In this document: piece by piece, positions 47,521 to 55,127 of the stretch
How the letters are laid out: every line of letters begins with the position of its first letter
How positions within the stretch are numbered: the first letter of the stretch is position 1
Source of the DNA: Rathayibacter caricis DSM 15933
Lineage (GTDB): Bacteria; Actinomycetota; Actinomycetes; Actinomycetales; Microbacteriaceae
Direction: 5' to 3'
DNA: 64,000 nt
Assembly (NCBI RefSeq): GCF_003044275.1
Contig: NZ_PZPL01000002.1
Coordinates: 124,001 to 188,000 of the forward strand
Made by a program: the position numbers and the translations under genes
The notes under the pieces: model-generated
The model's database searches: none
What the model was told of the DNA's origin: nothing
Seen by the model: the letters and a program-made list of their open reading frames with translations, nothing else

Positions 47521-47943
47521 CCCCTGTGTCCTGCTCCGGGCGGGTCGTGTTCGTCGCGTGCTGATGCGCCCGCGCGATCGTCGCATCCACCGACACGGCC
47601 CAGTCGATCTTGCCGGCTGCATCAGCGTCGGCGAGGACCCGTGCGAGTACCCGGTCCCAGGTGCCGTCGCCGGCGTAGCGGCGGTGACGCTTCCATACCG
47701 TTTGCCACGGCCCGAACGCGTCACGCGGGAGATCACGCCACGGGATTCCTGTTCGATACCGGTACGCGATGCCCTCGACCACGCGGCGATTGTCAGCGAA
47801 CGGGTGCCCACGCCCCCCCACGTTCGACAGCAGGAGCGGCTCGATCCGCTCCCACTGCTGATCAGTGAACACCCTCAACCGCGAAACAGAACTCACCCGA
47901 CCAGACTGCCGCGAGCCGCACGATCCAGATGGGAAACACGCCC
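46972..47943 (-). mobile_element. IS5-family (IS427-group) insertion sequence
   Basis: A 972-bp element. The left end GGGCTTGTCTCCCATA and right end (reverse complement) GGGCGTGTTTCCCATC are imperfect terminal inverted repeats. A TA dinucleotide lies on both sides (46970-46971 and 47944-47945), the target duplication expected of this group. Two overlapping transposase frames, orfA and orfB. Confidence 0.82.
47480..47896 (-). CDS. IS5-family transposase, orfA
   Basis: A 138-residue N-terminal transposase frame from GTG 47896: RVFTDQQWERIEPLLLSNVG, RTGIPWRDLPRDAFGPWQTV, and WAVSVDATIARAHQHA carrying the first catalytic Asp (DATIARAHQ). Normal size for IS427-group orfA. Confidence 0.82.
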   Translation of the reverse strand: MSSVSRLRVFTDQQWERIEPLLLSNVGGRGHPFADNRRVVEGIAYRYRTGIPWRDLPRDAFGPWQTVWKRHRRYAGDGTWDRVLARVLADADAAGKIDWAVSVDATIARAHQHATNTTRPEQDTGGRIESQESSLARG

Positions 47944-48024
47944 TAATCAAGCAGTGCGGAGGGTTCCATGTGTCGGATCTGGTAATTCCGCGGCTTGCGA
48001 GCGGTCGCCCATACGCTGAGTAGC

Positions 48025-48528
48025 ATGAGCGAGTTCGAGGTCGAGATCCGTCCCGCACGCCCTGGGGACGCCCAGCCGATCGGTGGCGTCTTCGACGCGG
48101 CCGTGCTCGATGGGTGGACGTACTTTCCCGACATCGAGCGGATGGTGCCGATGTTCGAGCCCGCGTTCTGGGACTCGTTCGTCGAGGAATCCAAGGCGCC
48201 TGATGTCCTCTTGGTCGCCGTCGACGCAAAGGACGATCGGGTGGTCGGGTACGTCGGGACGAAAGCCGAGTCGGGTGAGCTATGGGTGCTGTTCGTGCAC
48301 CCGGAGGTCGGCGGTCACGGGATCGGACGGCTCCTCCTCGAGCGGGCCGAGAACGCGATTCGCGCCTCCGGATGCTTCCGAGTGATCCTCTGGACGCATG
48401 AGCAGAACGAGCACGCGCAGCGGGTGTATGGCGCGGCCGGCTATGTCGTGGACGGCGCGACCCGCACCGACGAGATCCAGGGACACGAGTTCACCGAGAT
48501 CCGTATGACGAAGCGGCTTGCGGCCTGA
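48025..48528 (+). CDS. GNAT N-acetyltransferase (paralog of 29780)
   Basis: A 167-residue GNAT: FDAAVLDGWTYFPDIERMVP, LWVLFVHPEVGGHGIGRLLL (cofactor loop) and QNEHAQRVYGAAGYVVDGAT. Start ATG 48025. Four bases before the EamA start, so the two are probably co-transcribed. Confidence 0.84.
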   Translation: MSEFEVEIRPARPGDAQPIGGVFDAAVLDGWTYFPDIERMVPMFEPAFWDSFVEESKAPDVLLVAVDAKDDRVVGYVGTKAESGELWVLFVHPEVGGHGIGRLLLERAENAIRASGCFRVILWTHEQNEHAQRVYGAAGYVVDGATRTDEIQGHEFTEIRMTKRLAA

Positions 48529-48531
48529 TCC

Positions 48532-49383
48532 ATGGCGGCGCTGCTTGCTCTGCTCTCCGGCGCGGGTCTCGGAGCCACCGACTATTTCGGTGGTCGCCAG
48601 ACCGCCCGATGGGGCGCGTACCCAGTGCTCGCCCTGTCCCAGGCGGCGGGCTTGCTCATCCTGGCCACGTTGGCGCTCATTCTCCGTGAGCCGGTGCCGC
48701 ACGGGCCGACGCTTCTGTTCGGGGCACTGGCGGGAATGTCGGAGATCATCGGGACCGCAGCGCTCTACTTCGGGCTCGCGCGGGGGCGTGCCTCGACGGT
48801 CGCGCCGGCGGCAGCGCTCGCGCCGCTCGTGCCCGCGACGGTCGCCGTCGTGACCGGCGGCAGCGTGTCCGTGCTTCTTCTGATCGGCGCAGCTGGCGCC
48901 GTGGCGGGTGTGGTCGTGGTGGGCATCCTCACGCCACAGGAGGAGGGGGATGCCCGTAGCGGGGGGCTGGGATGGGGATTGCTCGCGGCCGCGGGATTCG
49001 GCGGGTACCTCCTGTTCATCGCCCTAGCCACAGAAAGCGGCACCCCAGTCGGAGCGCTGACCGTCGATCGCACGATCGCCTTCACGCTCGTCGTGATCCT
49101 GCTCGCCGTGCCGCGGGTCAGGGGTGGGCAAAAGGTCGGAATGCGAGTCCGCGACGCCGCGTGGGTCGGGGCGATCGGGGTCGGCATCGCCGCATCCGAT
49201 CTGGCCTATGCGACCGCCACCCTGCTGGGGAATCTCACGCTCGCTGCCGTCCTGAGCAGCACACACCCCGTTTTCACCGTAATTTACGCACGGATCTTCG
49301 GGCGGGAGCGGATCGGTGTCGGCCGATGGATCGGCATCGGCCTCACCGCTGCCGGAGCGGCCGCGGTCGCGATCTCCTCATAA
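48532..49383 (+). CDS. EamA/DMT-superfamily transporter
   Basis: A 283-residue protein with ten membrane segments in two EamA repeats: ALLSGAGLGATDYFGGRQTA to GVVVVGILTPQEEGD, and GWGLLAAAGFGGYLLFIALA to the end. The conserved end-of-repeat motif HPVFTVIYARIFGRERIGVG is present. Likely a metabolite exporter. Co-transcribed with the GNAT gene. Confidence 0.85.
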   Translation: MAALLALLSGAGLGATDYFGGRQTARWGAYPVLALSQAAGLLILATLALILREPVPHGPTLLFGALAGMSEIIGTAALYFGLARGRASTVAPAAALAPLVPATVAVVTGGSVSVLLLIGAAGAVAGVVVVGILTPQEEGDARSGGLGWGLLAAAGFGGYLLFIALATESGTPVGALTVDRTIAFTLVVILLAVPRVRGGQKVGMRVRDAAWVGAIGVGIAASDLAYATATLLGNLTLAAVLSSTHPVFTVIYARIFGRERIGVGRWIGIGLTAAGAAAVAISS

Positions 49384-49460
49384 CTCACCTCTGTCAACAC
49401 ACTGGTGCGCAAGCCGATCGGCCAGCGAGTATTGGTGTACTCGAATCGGAAGGAATTGCT

Positions 49461-50048
49461 GTGTCATCGTCGAATCGTCCACGTGTCGTGGTGCAGGAGT
49501 GGATTTCGCTGGACGGGTACGCGTCGGGACCAACCGACGAGATGGACATCATGAGCGCCATCAGCGAGGACACCGACCAACGCAGTCAGACCTACAACGC
49601 CGAGTTCCTCTCCACCGCCGCTGCGGTCTTACTGGGGAGTCGGACGTACCGCAAGTTCGTCGAGTACTGGCCCAGTGCGGAAGAGCCGATCGCGGACCAG
49701 GTGAACCAGCTCCCCAAGCTGGTGGCCTCGACGACACTGCAGTCCGCTCCCTGGGGTGAGCACACCCCGGCCACCGTGATCACAGACGTATACGCTCACG
49801 TGCGTCAGTTCCGACGCGAGGGCGAGGGAACACTGGTTGTGTGGGGATCACTCGCCCTGACTCACTCGCTGATGAACACAGGGCTCGTCGACGAACTCGA
49901 CCTTTTCGTCGCGCCGATCTGGTTGGGCGAGGGCACGCCGCTCCTGCCAGCCGGACGAGTGCGCGTTGAGCAGCTGAGCAGCGACAACTGGGATGAGCTC
50001 ACCCACCTCACGTACCGCGTCGAGAACCACGACGCATTCGATGCATGA
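49461..50048 (+). CDS. RibD C-terminal/dihydrofolate reductase-like protein
   Basis: A 195-residue protein from GTG 49461 (GGAAGGAA ahead): VVVQEWISLDGYASGPTDEM, VLLGSRTYRKFVEYWPSAEE, TLVVWGSLALTHSLMNTGLV and DELDLFVAPIWLGEGTPLLP. Full-length member of the RibD reductase family, single gene. Confidence 0.83.
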   Translation: MSSSNRPRVVVQEWISLDGYASGPTDEMDIMSAISEDTDQRSQTYNAEFLSTAAAVLLGSRTYRKFVEYWPSAEEPIADQVNQLPKLVASTTLQSAPWGEHTPATVITDVYAHVRQFRREGEGTLVVWGSLALTHSLMNTGLVDELDLFVAPIWLGEGTPLLPAGRVRVEQLSSDNWDELTHLTYRVENHDAFDA

Positions 50049-50247
50049 TGGCTGTACCTGAAGTTCGTTCTGGGACGCCTGAAGCAGGGCAGGACCGCGA
50101 TACGCCGATCCTCCCGGAGCGGAAGCCACGCCAGCCGCGTTGGAAGGCAGCAGCCGCTCCAAACGAGCTGACTACTCATCGGTTCAGGACACGAGAACGA
50201 GAACTCGACTTCGACGACATCAGCCCGCTTGCCCTCAGAGCCCACCA
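50049..50247. other. degraded sequence before a lone IS5-type end
   Basis: No supported gene. It adjoins an inverted-repeat end of an IS5-like element and probably holds leftover IS or flanking DNA. Confidence 0.35.
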
Positions 50248-50266
50248 CATATAGGAGACACGCCCT
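50248..50266. mobile_element. solitary IS5-type terminal repeat
   Basis: CATATAGGAGACACGCCCT matches the ends of the IS5 element at 46972-47943 (ATGGGAAACACGCCC and, inverted, CATATGGGAGACAAGCCC) but has no transposase beside it. Remnant of a related element. Confidence 0.55.
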
Positions 50267-50340
50267 AGTCACCCGATGCGGTGTCGGGGGTCTGAGGCAC
50301 GATCAGCTCGTGCGGCTCCCGCCGCAGGAGTGAAGTGGTC

Positions 50341-50574
50341 ATGAACGCCAGCGAGGACCGCTACGACGGCAAGCGTGTTGTCGACGTGCGTACAGGGCAG
50401 CTTCGGTTTCGAGTCCGCGACGCCCGGATCGTGGACGTGCAGACCGGGCAGCTGGCTTTCCGGATTCGTAACGATGATCGGGTGGTCTCGACCAACGGAC
50501 AGCTGGCCTTCCGGATCCGCGATGGGGAGCGACTTGTCGACACGTCCGGGGTGCTGCACTTTCGACTCCGGTGA
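50341..50574 (+). CDS. 77-residue protein of four tandem repeats
   Basis: After MNASEDRYDGK the protein is made of repeats of 17-19 residues: RVVDVRTGQLRFRVRDA, RIVDVQTGQLAFRIRNDD, RVVSTNGQLAFRIRDGE, RLVDTSGVLHFRLR. The pattern R-(V/I)-V-D-x-x-TGQL-x-F-R-(I/V)-R suggests a short beta-strand repeat such as a small beta-solenoid or sheet. AGGAG precedes ATG 50341. Family not recognised. Confidence 0.6.
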   Translation: MNASEDRYDGKRVVDVRTGQLRFRVRDARIVDVQTGQLAFRIRNDDRVVSTNGQLAFRIRDGERLVDTSGVLHFRLR

Positions 50575-50583
50575 CCTGCAGGC

Positions 50584-51057
50584 TCAGCGTCGACGTTCGA
50601 TGAGGATCGTGTCGCGCCAGGTACCGGCGGCTGGTCCGTAAGTCATCCGCGCGATCCGTTCGCGGGTACCGACGCGGCGAAAGCCGGCACTGTCGTGGAG
50701 GGCGAGGCTGGCAGTGTTCTCGGGGAAGATGCTCGACTGAATCGTCCAGAGTCCAGCAGCGTCTGCGGCGTCGATGAGAGCCTGCAGGAGTGCCGCGCCG
50801 GTGCCGCGGCCGCGGGCGGGAGAGGCGACGTAGACGGAGTGCTCGACCACTCCGCGGTAGACGGGCCTGCTGGAGATGGGTGAGAGAGCGGCCCACCCGA
50901 GGATCTGGTCGCCGTCGACGGCGACCAGGCGCCCGACGTCGAGCTTCCCCGCATTGAACGCCTCCCACGTCGGCGGTTCGGCCTCGAAGGTGGCGTGCCC
51001 GGTCGCGATGCCCTCGCGGTAGATCGCCTCGACCGCCGTCCAGTCCTCGGGGAGCAT
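50584..51057 (-). CDS. arsN1: ArsN1-like GNAT (arsinothricin/phosphinothricin acetyltransferase)
   Basis: A 157-residue GNAT: LPEDWTAVEAIYREGIATGH, ATFEAEPPTWEAFNAGKLDV, HSVYVASPARGRGTGAALLQ (cofactor loop) and PENTASLALHDSAGFRRVGT. This is the phosphinothricin/arsinothricin acetyltransferase pattern. The frame is open upstream without a start codon, and the first strand (GLRAMLPEDW) would be lost at ATG 51057, so a small N-terminal frameshift is possible. It lies just after an ArsO remnant, as in actinobacterial arsenic operons. Confidence 0.72.
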   Translation of the reverse strand: MLPEDWTAVEAIYREGIATGHATFEAEPPTWEAFNAGKLDVGRLVAVDGDQILGWAALSPISSRPVYRGVVEHSVYVASPARGRGTGAALLQALIDAADAAGLWTIQSSIFPENTASLALHDSAGFRRVGTRERIARMTYGPAAGTWRDTILIERRR

Positions 51058-51073
51058 CGCCCGGAGACCGCGA

Positions 51074-51400
51074 TCATGAGCAGCAGCTCCCTCCGGCGGA
51101 TCCGATGTCGGTCGAGCAGACGCCGGTCTTGGGGAGCACGAGCTGCACCCGCCGGGCCGCGGCGTGATCACCTACGAGCTCATCCGCGATCGAGCGGACC
51201 TGCTCGTAACCGGTGACGAGCAGGAACGTCGCCGCCCTGCCGTACGACTTCATCCCGCCAATGAAGAATTTCGGCTCGGGATGGGCGAGTTCCGCGACCC
51301 CGTGCGGGTCGACGGTGCCGCAGGAGTGCAGGTTTGGATCGAACGGCCTCTCTTCGAGCGGCGATCGCGCCACGTCGCGCTTCCCGTGTCCGGTCAAAAG
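51074..51400 (-). pseudogene. ArsO-like flavin oxidoreductase, C-terminal remnant
   Basis: The frame contains FDPNLHSCGTVDPHGVAELA, HPEPKFFIGGMKSYGRAATF, LLVTGYEQVRSIADELVG and LPKTGVCSTD, the C-terminal end of flavin-containing oxidoreductases from arsenic gene clusters. These are about 400 residues; the first three quarters are missing. The stop overlaps an ATG as in an operon with arsN1. Confidence 0.68.
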
Positions 51401-51565
51401 GGCTCCTCCTGGAGGGCGCGCACGTGAGGCGGAGGCATCGGCCATCGCCTGATCGGACGGTCGCGAACTCGTTCTGTGTGACCCGGCTGCACGCCTCGCG
51501 GGCGCCAGCCAGGCACTACACGCGGAGAGTCAGCGTCGTGCCAGCGCTCACGTTTCACCGGTCGA

Positions 51566-51934
51566 TTAGCCGAGGGCGGTCTGCTGGTAGAGCGAGAGGC
51601 GAACAGTATCGCCGGTCCGGCAGTACACACTCGTCATCAGTGCCTCGAACGCCGGCTGGCCTCGCCTGATGGCGCGCGCTCGATACACTAGGGCTGCCGC
51701 GTCGGATCCGGCGGGAACCACTCGTTCATCCGAAAGGTTCACGTCGTCCCATGCGGGCGCGTCGTTGAGGTTGGCGATGATCGCGTCCCGGTCGAGGATC
51801 GATCCGTCGGCGAGGATCATGACCGCTTCGGGAGTCATCAGGGCACCGTAGAAATCGCCTCCGCGCGATTCCATGAGGGATGCCCATCCCGCCTTCTCTG
51901 CCGCCAGAAGCGCGTCCATCGTCAGCTCAGTCAT
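51566..51934 (-). CDS. NTF2-like (DUF4440/SnoaL) protein
   Basis: A 122-residue protein: MTELTMDALLAAEKAGWASL, GDFYGALMTPEAVMILADGS, IIANLNDAPAWDDVNLSDER, and a C-terminal sheet. Typical small NTF2-like protein; function unknown. Start ATG 51934. Confidence 0.75.
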   Translation of the reverse strand: MTELTMDALLAAEKAGWASLMESRGGDFYGALMTPEAVMILADGSILDRDAIIANLNDAPAWDDVNLSDERVVPAGSDAAALVYRARAIRRGQPAFEALMTSVYCRTGDTVRLSLYQQTALG

Positions 51935-51969
51935 GGATCGAATCTAACAATACTGCTTGTGCTTCAAGA

Positions 51970-51978
51970 CCCCCCCCC
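51970..51978. repeat. run of nine C
   Basis: Homopolymer in an apparent coding remnant on the minus strand (…LRERLDVEEVFRRRLLGGG…). Prone to slippage; the remnant frame is otherwise unrecognised. Confidence 0.5.
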
Positions 51979-52168
51979 AGGAGCCGGCGCCGAAAGACCT
52001 CCTCGACGTCCAAGCGCTCGCGGAGTGCTTCGGATTCGAGATTCCGCTCTCGCACCAGGGTAGGGAGCGCGATCCGAGAACGATCGGGTAATCGTGCGGT
52101 CCAGTCGCTCTGCGTGGAGGGTCAGCTGCACCTCTCCCGGAATCCTCCGGCCCGACTTCGACGGGTGC

Positions 52169-52867
52169 TCACGGCTGCTGGGAGATGGTTCGGGCGGTCG
52201 ACGGTGGCGTGCCGATCGTCTCGACAGGGATCGACTCGGCGGCTTCGCTGAGAACGCCCGCCGAGACGATTCGTGAGACGGGCCACCAGCGGATGGTCTG
52301 CTCGGCCCGGTCGCGTCCGACGAGGTACCACTCGCCGCGGGTGCGGGCGAGGACGATCGGGTCGAGACGCGTCTCGCGCGCTCCTGCGCTGTGGACGCTG
52401 CTGATGCGCAGTACCCGCCCTTCGGCGAGCGATCGCTCGACGGCGCGCCATACTCCGGGGGAGATCTCGAGGCCCTCAGCGCGATCGACCCACACCCGCT
52501 GCGCCAACGCCGTCGCTCGGCTTCGCGCGCCGGGCTCCATCACGGAGAGGACCTTGACGAGCGCTGCCTCGGCAGCCGCATGGAACGGTCCGCGCTCGGA
52601 GGCGGCGAGGGCTGCGGCGAGGCCGGACACCTCCGTCGCGGTGAGGTTGATCGGCGGCAGGGTGGCGGCCTCGTCGACGACGTATCCGCCGAGGCGACCC
52701 GGTCGTGCCCAGACCGGGAACCCTCCGGCCTGCAGCGTGGAGACGTCGCGTTTGATGGTCCGAGCGCTCACCTCGAAGAGGGCGGCGAGCTGGTCGGCGG
52801 TGCGCCCGCGCGCGCCGGCCCGACGGAGCTCCTCACGGAGCGCGTAGAGACGATCGGTTCGATTCAT
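52169..52867 (-). CDS. YafY-type regulator (HTH-WYL)
   Basis: A 232-residue regulator: MNRTDRLYALREELRRAGAR, TADQLAALFEVSARTIKRDV (DeoR-like HTH) and LAALFEVSART…LQAGGFPVWA. The C-terminal part has the WYL-type core RGEWYLVGRDRAEQTIRWWP, here WYLVGRDR. Divergent from the hydrolase gene, with TGACAT repeats between, which it likely binds. ATG 52867. Confidence 0.83.
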   Translation of the reverse strand: MNRTDRLYALREELRRAGARGRTADQLAALFEVSARTIKRDVSTLQAGGFPVWARPGRLGGYVVDEAATLPPINLTATEVSGLAAALAASERGPFHAAAEAALVKVLSVMEPGARSRATALAQRVWVDRAEGLEISPGVWRAVERSLAEGRVLRISSVHSAGARETRLDPIVLARTRGEWYLVGRDRAEQTIRWWPVSRIVSAGVLSEAAESIPVETIGTPPSTARTISQQP

Positions 52868-52877
52868 TGCCGAATAG

Positions 52878-52894
52878 TGACATAGGGGTGACAT
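52878..52894. promoter_or_regulatory. TGACAT direct repeats, one helical turn apart
   Basis: TGACAT at 52878-52883 and 52889-52894, 11 bp apart, in the 49-bp gap between the divergent YafY and hydrolase starts. Candidate regulator-binding site. Confidence 0.45.
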
Positions 52895-52916
52895 CTCGAG
52901 CCATCAGGCTGAGGTC

Positions 52917-53627
52917 ATGACCGACGACGACACCACCTACCTCTTCCTCAGCGGCGCGGGCCTTCCCGGCTGGATCTGGGACGACGTGCGCGCGATGCTC
53001 CCTGATCGGAGCTGTTCCCTCGTGGGTCCTCGCCCGGTGCAGTCCCGAGCCCGGATCCGTGACCACGCCGACGCCGCGGTGGGAGGACTCGCCGGCACCG
53101 GTCCGGTCGTCGTGATAGCGCACTCGATCGGTGGCGGCGTGGCCGGACACGTCGCCGCTCGCCTCGGGGATCGCGTGCGCGGAATCGTGGCCGTGAGCGC
53201 GGTGATGCCGAAACCCGGGCGCTCCTTCCTCTCGGCACTCCCTCTGCCTCAGCGGGTCATCACCGACCTGGTGATGCGTCTCGCCGGCACGCGTCCGCCC
53301 GCATCGGCGGTGCGTGCAGGTGTGGCGGCCGGGCTCCATCCCGATCTCACCGAGCGGCTGATCGCCGACATGGTCGCAGAGTCGCCCCGTCTCTTCCGAG
53401 ACCCGGCCGCCGCCCTCGGTGCACGGTCCGCGCGTTACGTGATCACGGCTCGCGACAGGGAGCTCCCGGTCGCACTGCAGCGCAGGTCCGCACGCGAGCT
53501 CGGAGCTCCCTCCCTCTCGCTGCCCACCGGGCACCTCCCGATGCTCGAAGCGCCCGAGGCGATAGCGGCAGTGATCTCCGAGGTCGAAGCGGAGTGGCGC
53601 GACCACTCCCCTCGATGTCCGACATGA
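52917..53627 (+). CDS. alpha/beta hydrolase
   Basis: A 236-residue hydrolase: TTYLFLSGAGLPGWIWDDVR (oxyanion region), VVVIAHSIGGGVAGHVAARL with G/A-H-S-x-G-G nucleophile elbow, RYVITARDRELPVALQRRSA (acid Asp) and LPTGHLPMLEAPEAIAAVIS (His). Divergent from the YafY regulator, which likely controls it. Substrate unknown. Confidence 0.83.
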   Translation: MTDDDTTYLFLSGAGLPGWIWDDVRAMLPDRSCSLVGPRPVQSRARIRDHADAAVGGLAGTGPVVVIAHSIGGGVAGHVAARLGDRVRGIVAVSAVMPKPGRSFLSALPLPQRVITDLVMRLAGTRPPASAVRAGVAAGLHPDLTERLIADMVAESPRLFRDPAAALGARSARYVITARDRELPVALQRRSARELGAPSLSLPTGHLPMLEAPEAIAAVISEVEAEWRDHSPRCPT

Positions 53628-53676
53628 GTGGTTCATGCGGTTGCGAGTCGGCACCTCGCCGTCGAAGACTGACGAG

Positions 53677-54030
53677 ATGACGATCTCGAACCACGACGAC
53701 TACATCGCCGCCGCGCCGGAGCGGTTCCGTCCGCTGCTCACCTCTCTGCGTGCACAGCTGGCGCGGACTCTGCCGGACGCGCAGGAGGTCATCCAGCACG
53801 ACATGCCGGGGTTCCGGATAGGCGACTCGATCGTCGCCGGCTACGCCGCCTTCACGAGGCAGTGCGGTCTCTATCTCTCCCCGGGCGCCATCACCGCCCA
53901 CGCTGACGACATCGACGCACTCGGGCTGAAGGCCACCAAGACCGGCATCACGTTCCCGGAGACCAAGCCCCTCCCCGAGGATCTCGTCGAACGCCTCGCT
54001 CTCGCCTCACGCCGGGACGTCGGGCAGTAG
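53677..54030 (+). CDS. DUF1801 (YdhG-type) protein
   Basis: A 117-residue protein: DYIAAAPERFRPLLTSLRAQ, DAQEVIQHDMPGFRIGDSIV, TRQCGLYLSPGAITAHADDI. The YdhG/DUF1801 fold, distantly related to the iron-chaperone frataxin-like group. ATG 53677 preferred to 53635. Function unknown. Confidence 0.8.
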   Translation: MTISNHDDYIAAAPERFRPLLTSLRAQLARTLPDAQEVIQHDMPGFRIGDSIVAGYAAFTRQCGLYLSPGAITAHADDIDALGLKATKTGITFPETKPLPEDLVERLALASRRDVGQ

Positions 54031-54132
54031 CGGACTGATCCAGCCGACGGCGCCGCGGCGGCGACCGAGGCGACCGCCTCGACCCACCCTGCGCACGCGA
54101 ACGCGCTCGGGCGATGGAAAGGAAGACATCTC

Positions 54133-54618
54133 GTGAAGTACACGAACTCGATCGAGATCGCACTGCCCGTGGCGAGAGTCGCGCAGTTGCTCGCTGATCC
54201 CGCCCACATCCCGAAGTGGCTGCGAGGCGTCGTGCTGCACGAACCGATACGCGGATCGCACGGCCGGCTCGGCACGACGTCGAGGGTCCTGATGCGGTCG
54301 GGAAAACGGACCATCGAGGTGACCGAGACGATCACACGGCAGGAGCCGGCAGACCTGCACACTCTCCCCGAGGGGACCGTCGTGCACTTCGACCGAGAGC
54401 TCGTCGGCGCGGGCACGTGGAACGCAGTCCGAGACCGTCTCACCGGAGCGACCCCGGAGACCACGCTCTGGGAGTCCGAGAGCGAGTTCCGGTTCGACGG
54501 CCTCCTGATGCGCGTGACGGGGCTCCTGCTCCCCGGCGTCTTTCGCAAGCAGTCGCAGCAGCACATGGAGGACTTCAAAGCCTTCGCCGAGCGGGGCGAA
54601 GACGTCCGCGATGTGTGA
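54133..54618 (+). CDS. SRPBCC-family protein
   Basis: A 161-residue START-like protein: MKYTNSIEIALPVARVAQLL, ADPAHIPKWLRGV, TIEVTETIT, and a C-terminal long helix GLLLPGVFRKQSQQHMEDFK. GTG 54133. Binds small hydrophobic ligands in the fold; function unknown. Its last 20-odd residues also occur as a remnant at 27782. Confidence 0.8.
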   Translation: MKYTNSIEIALPVARVAQLLADPAHIPKWLRGVVLHEPIRGSHGRLGTTSRVLMRSGKRTIEVTETITRQEPADLHTLPEGTVVHFDRELVGAGTWNAVRDRLTGATPETTLWESESEFRFDGLLMRVTGLLLPGVFRKQSQQHMEDFKAFAERGEDVRDV

Positions 54619-54634
54619 GCCCGCGGGATGAGGA

Positions 54635-54852
54635 CACGCAGTCGCAGCTCGACGCGATCGCCGGCGGCCGGCGTCCAGAAGCGGGACATCGTCACAGATG
54701 TCCCCTCGGGGAGTGGGACCGCGATTCAGTGAGCCGGGATGAGGAAGCTCTCCGATTACGCCGACGAGGGCGACACGGTCGTCGTGTGCGCGTCGACTGC
54801 CTCTGCCGGTCCGTGACAACGTGCTCAACACGGTGAAGCTCCCGCGCGAGCG
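54635..54852 (+). pseudogene. serine recombinase (resolvase), degenerate
   Basis: Translation in shifting frames gives QKRDIVTDVPSGSGTAIQ, then an in-frame TGA, then AGMRKLSDYADEGDTVVV and a shifted RVDCLCRS. It matches residues about 30-90 of the intact resolvase at 61657 (QKRDVFADVTSGSKTAIE, MKKLLEYAEDGDTVVVWRVD). One stop and at least two frameshifts, so it is dead. Confidence 0.7.
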
Positions 54853-55009
54853 TAGCGCGCAGGGTCCGGTCACAGACCCAGCCGCGACTCTCTTCGACTG
54901 CGAGCGCGTGCCCATCGTTGAACGAGTCAGCGCCGACACCTCAGCCTGCTGTGAGCTACCGACGCGCTCGAGTTGACTCGAACCCATAGAAGGGTCCCCG
55001 CGACACCGA

Positions 55010-55122
55010 TCGGCCGGTTTCTGGATTGGAAGTTCCCCGACCCGACTGACTGGAGCGCTGAGAACGTCCGCCCGCTCCGAGAGGCGGTCGCCGCCCGGAT
55101 CCAGGCCGAGCTCCTTACCTAG
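55010..55122 (+). pseudogene. arsenate reductase-like C-terminal remnant
   Basis: The frame reads GRFLDWKFPDPTDWSAENVR followed by PLREAVAARIQAELLT and a stop. This matches the end of low-molecular-weight-phosphatase-type ArsC proteins (Y-x-DW-x-x-PDP…). A GGGACCCTTCTATGGGT motif (inverted, about 54985-55001) adjoins it, the same motif as at the ends of plasmid repeats at 20415 and 23940. Confidence 0.5.
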
Positions 55123-55127
55123 GCGCG

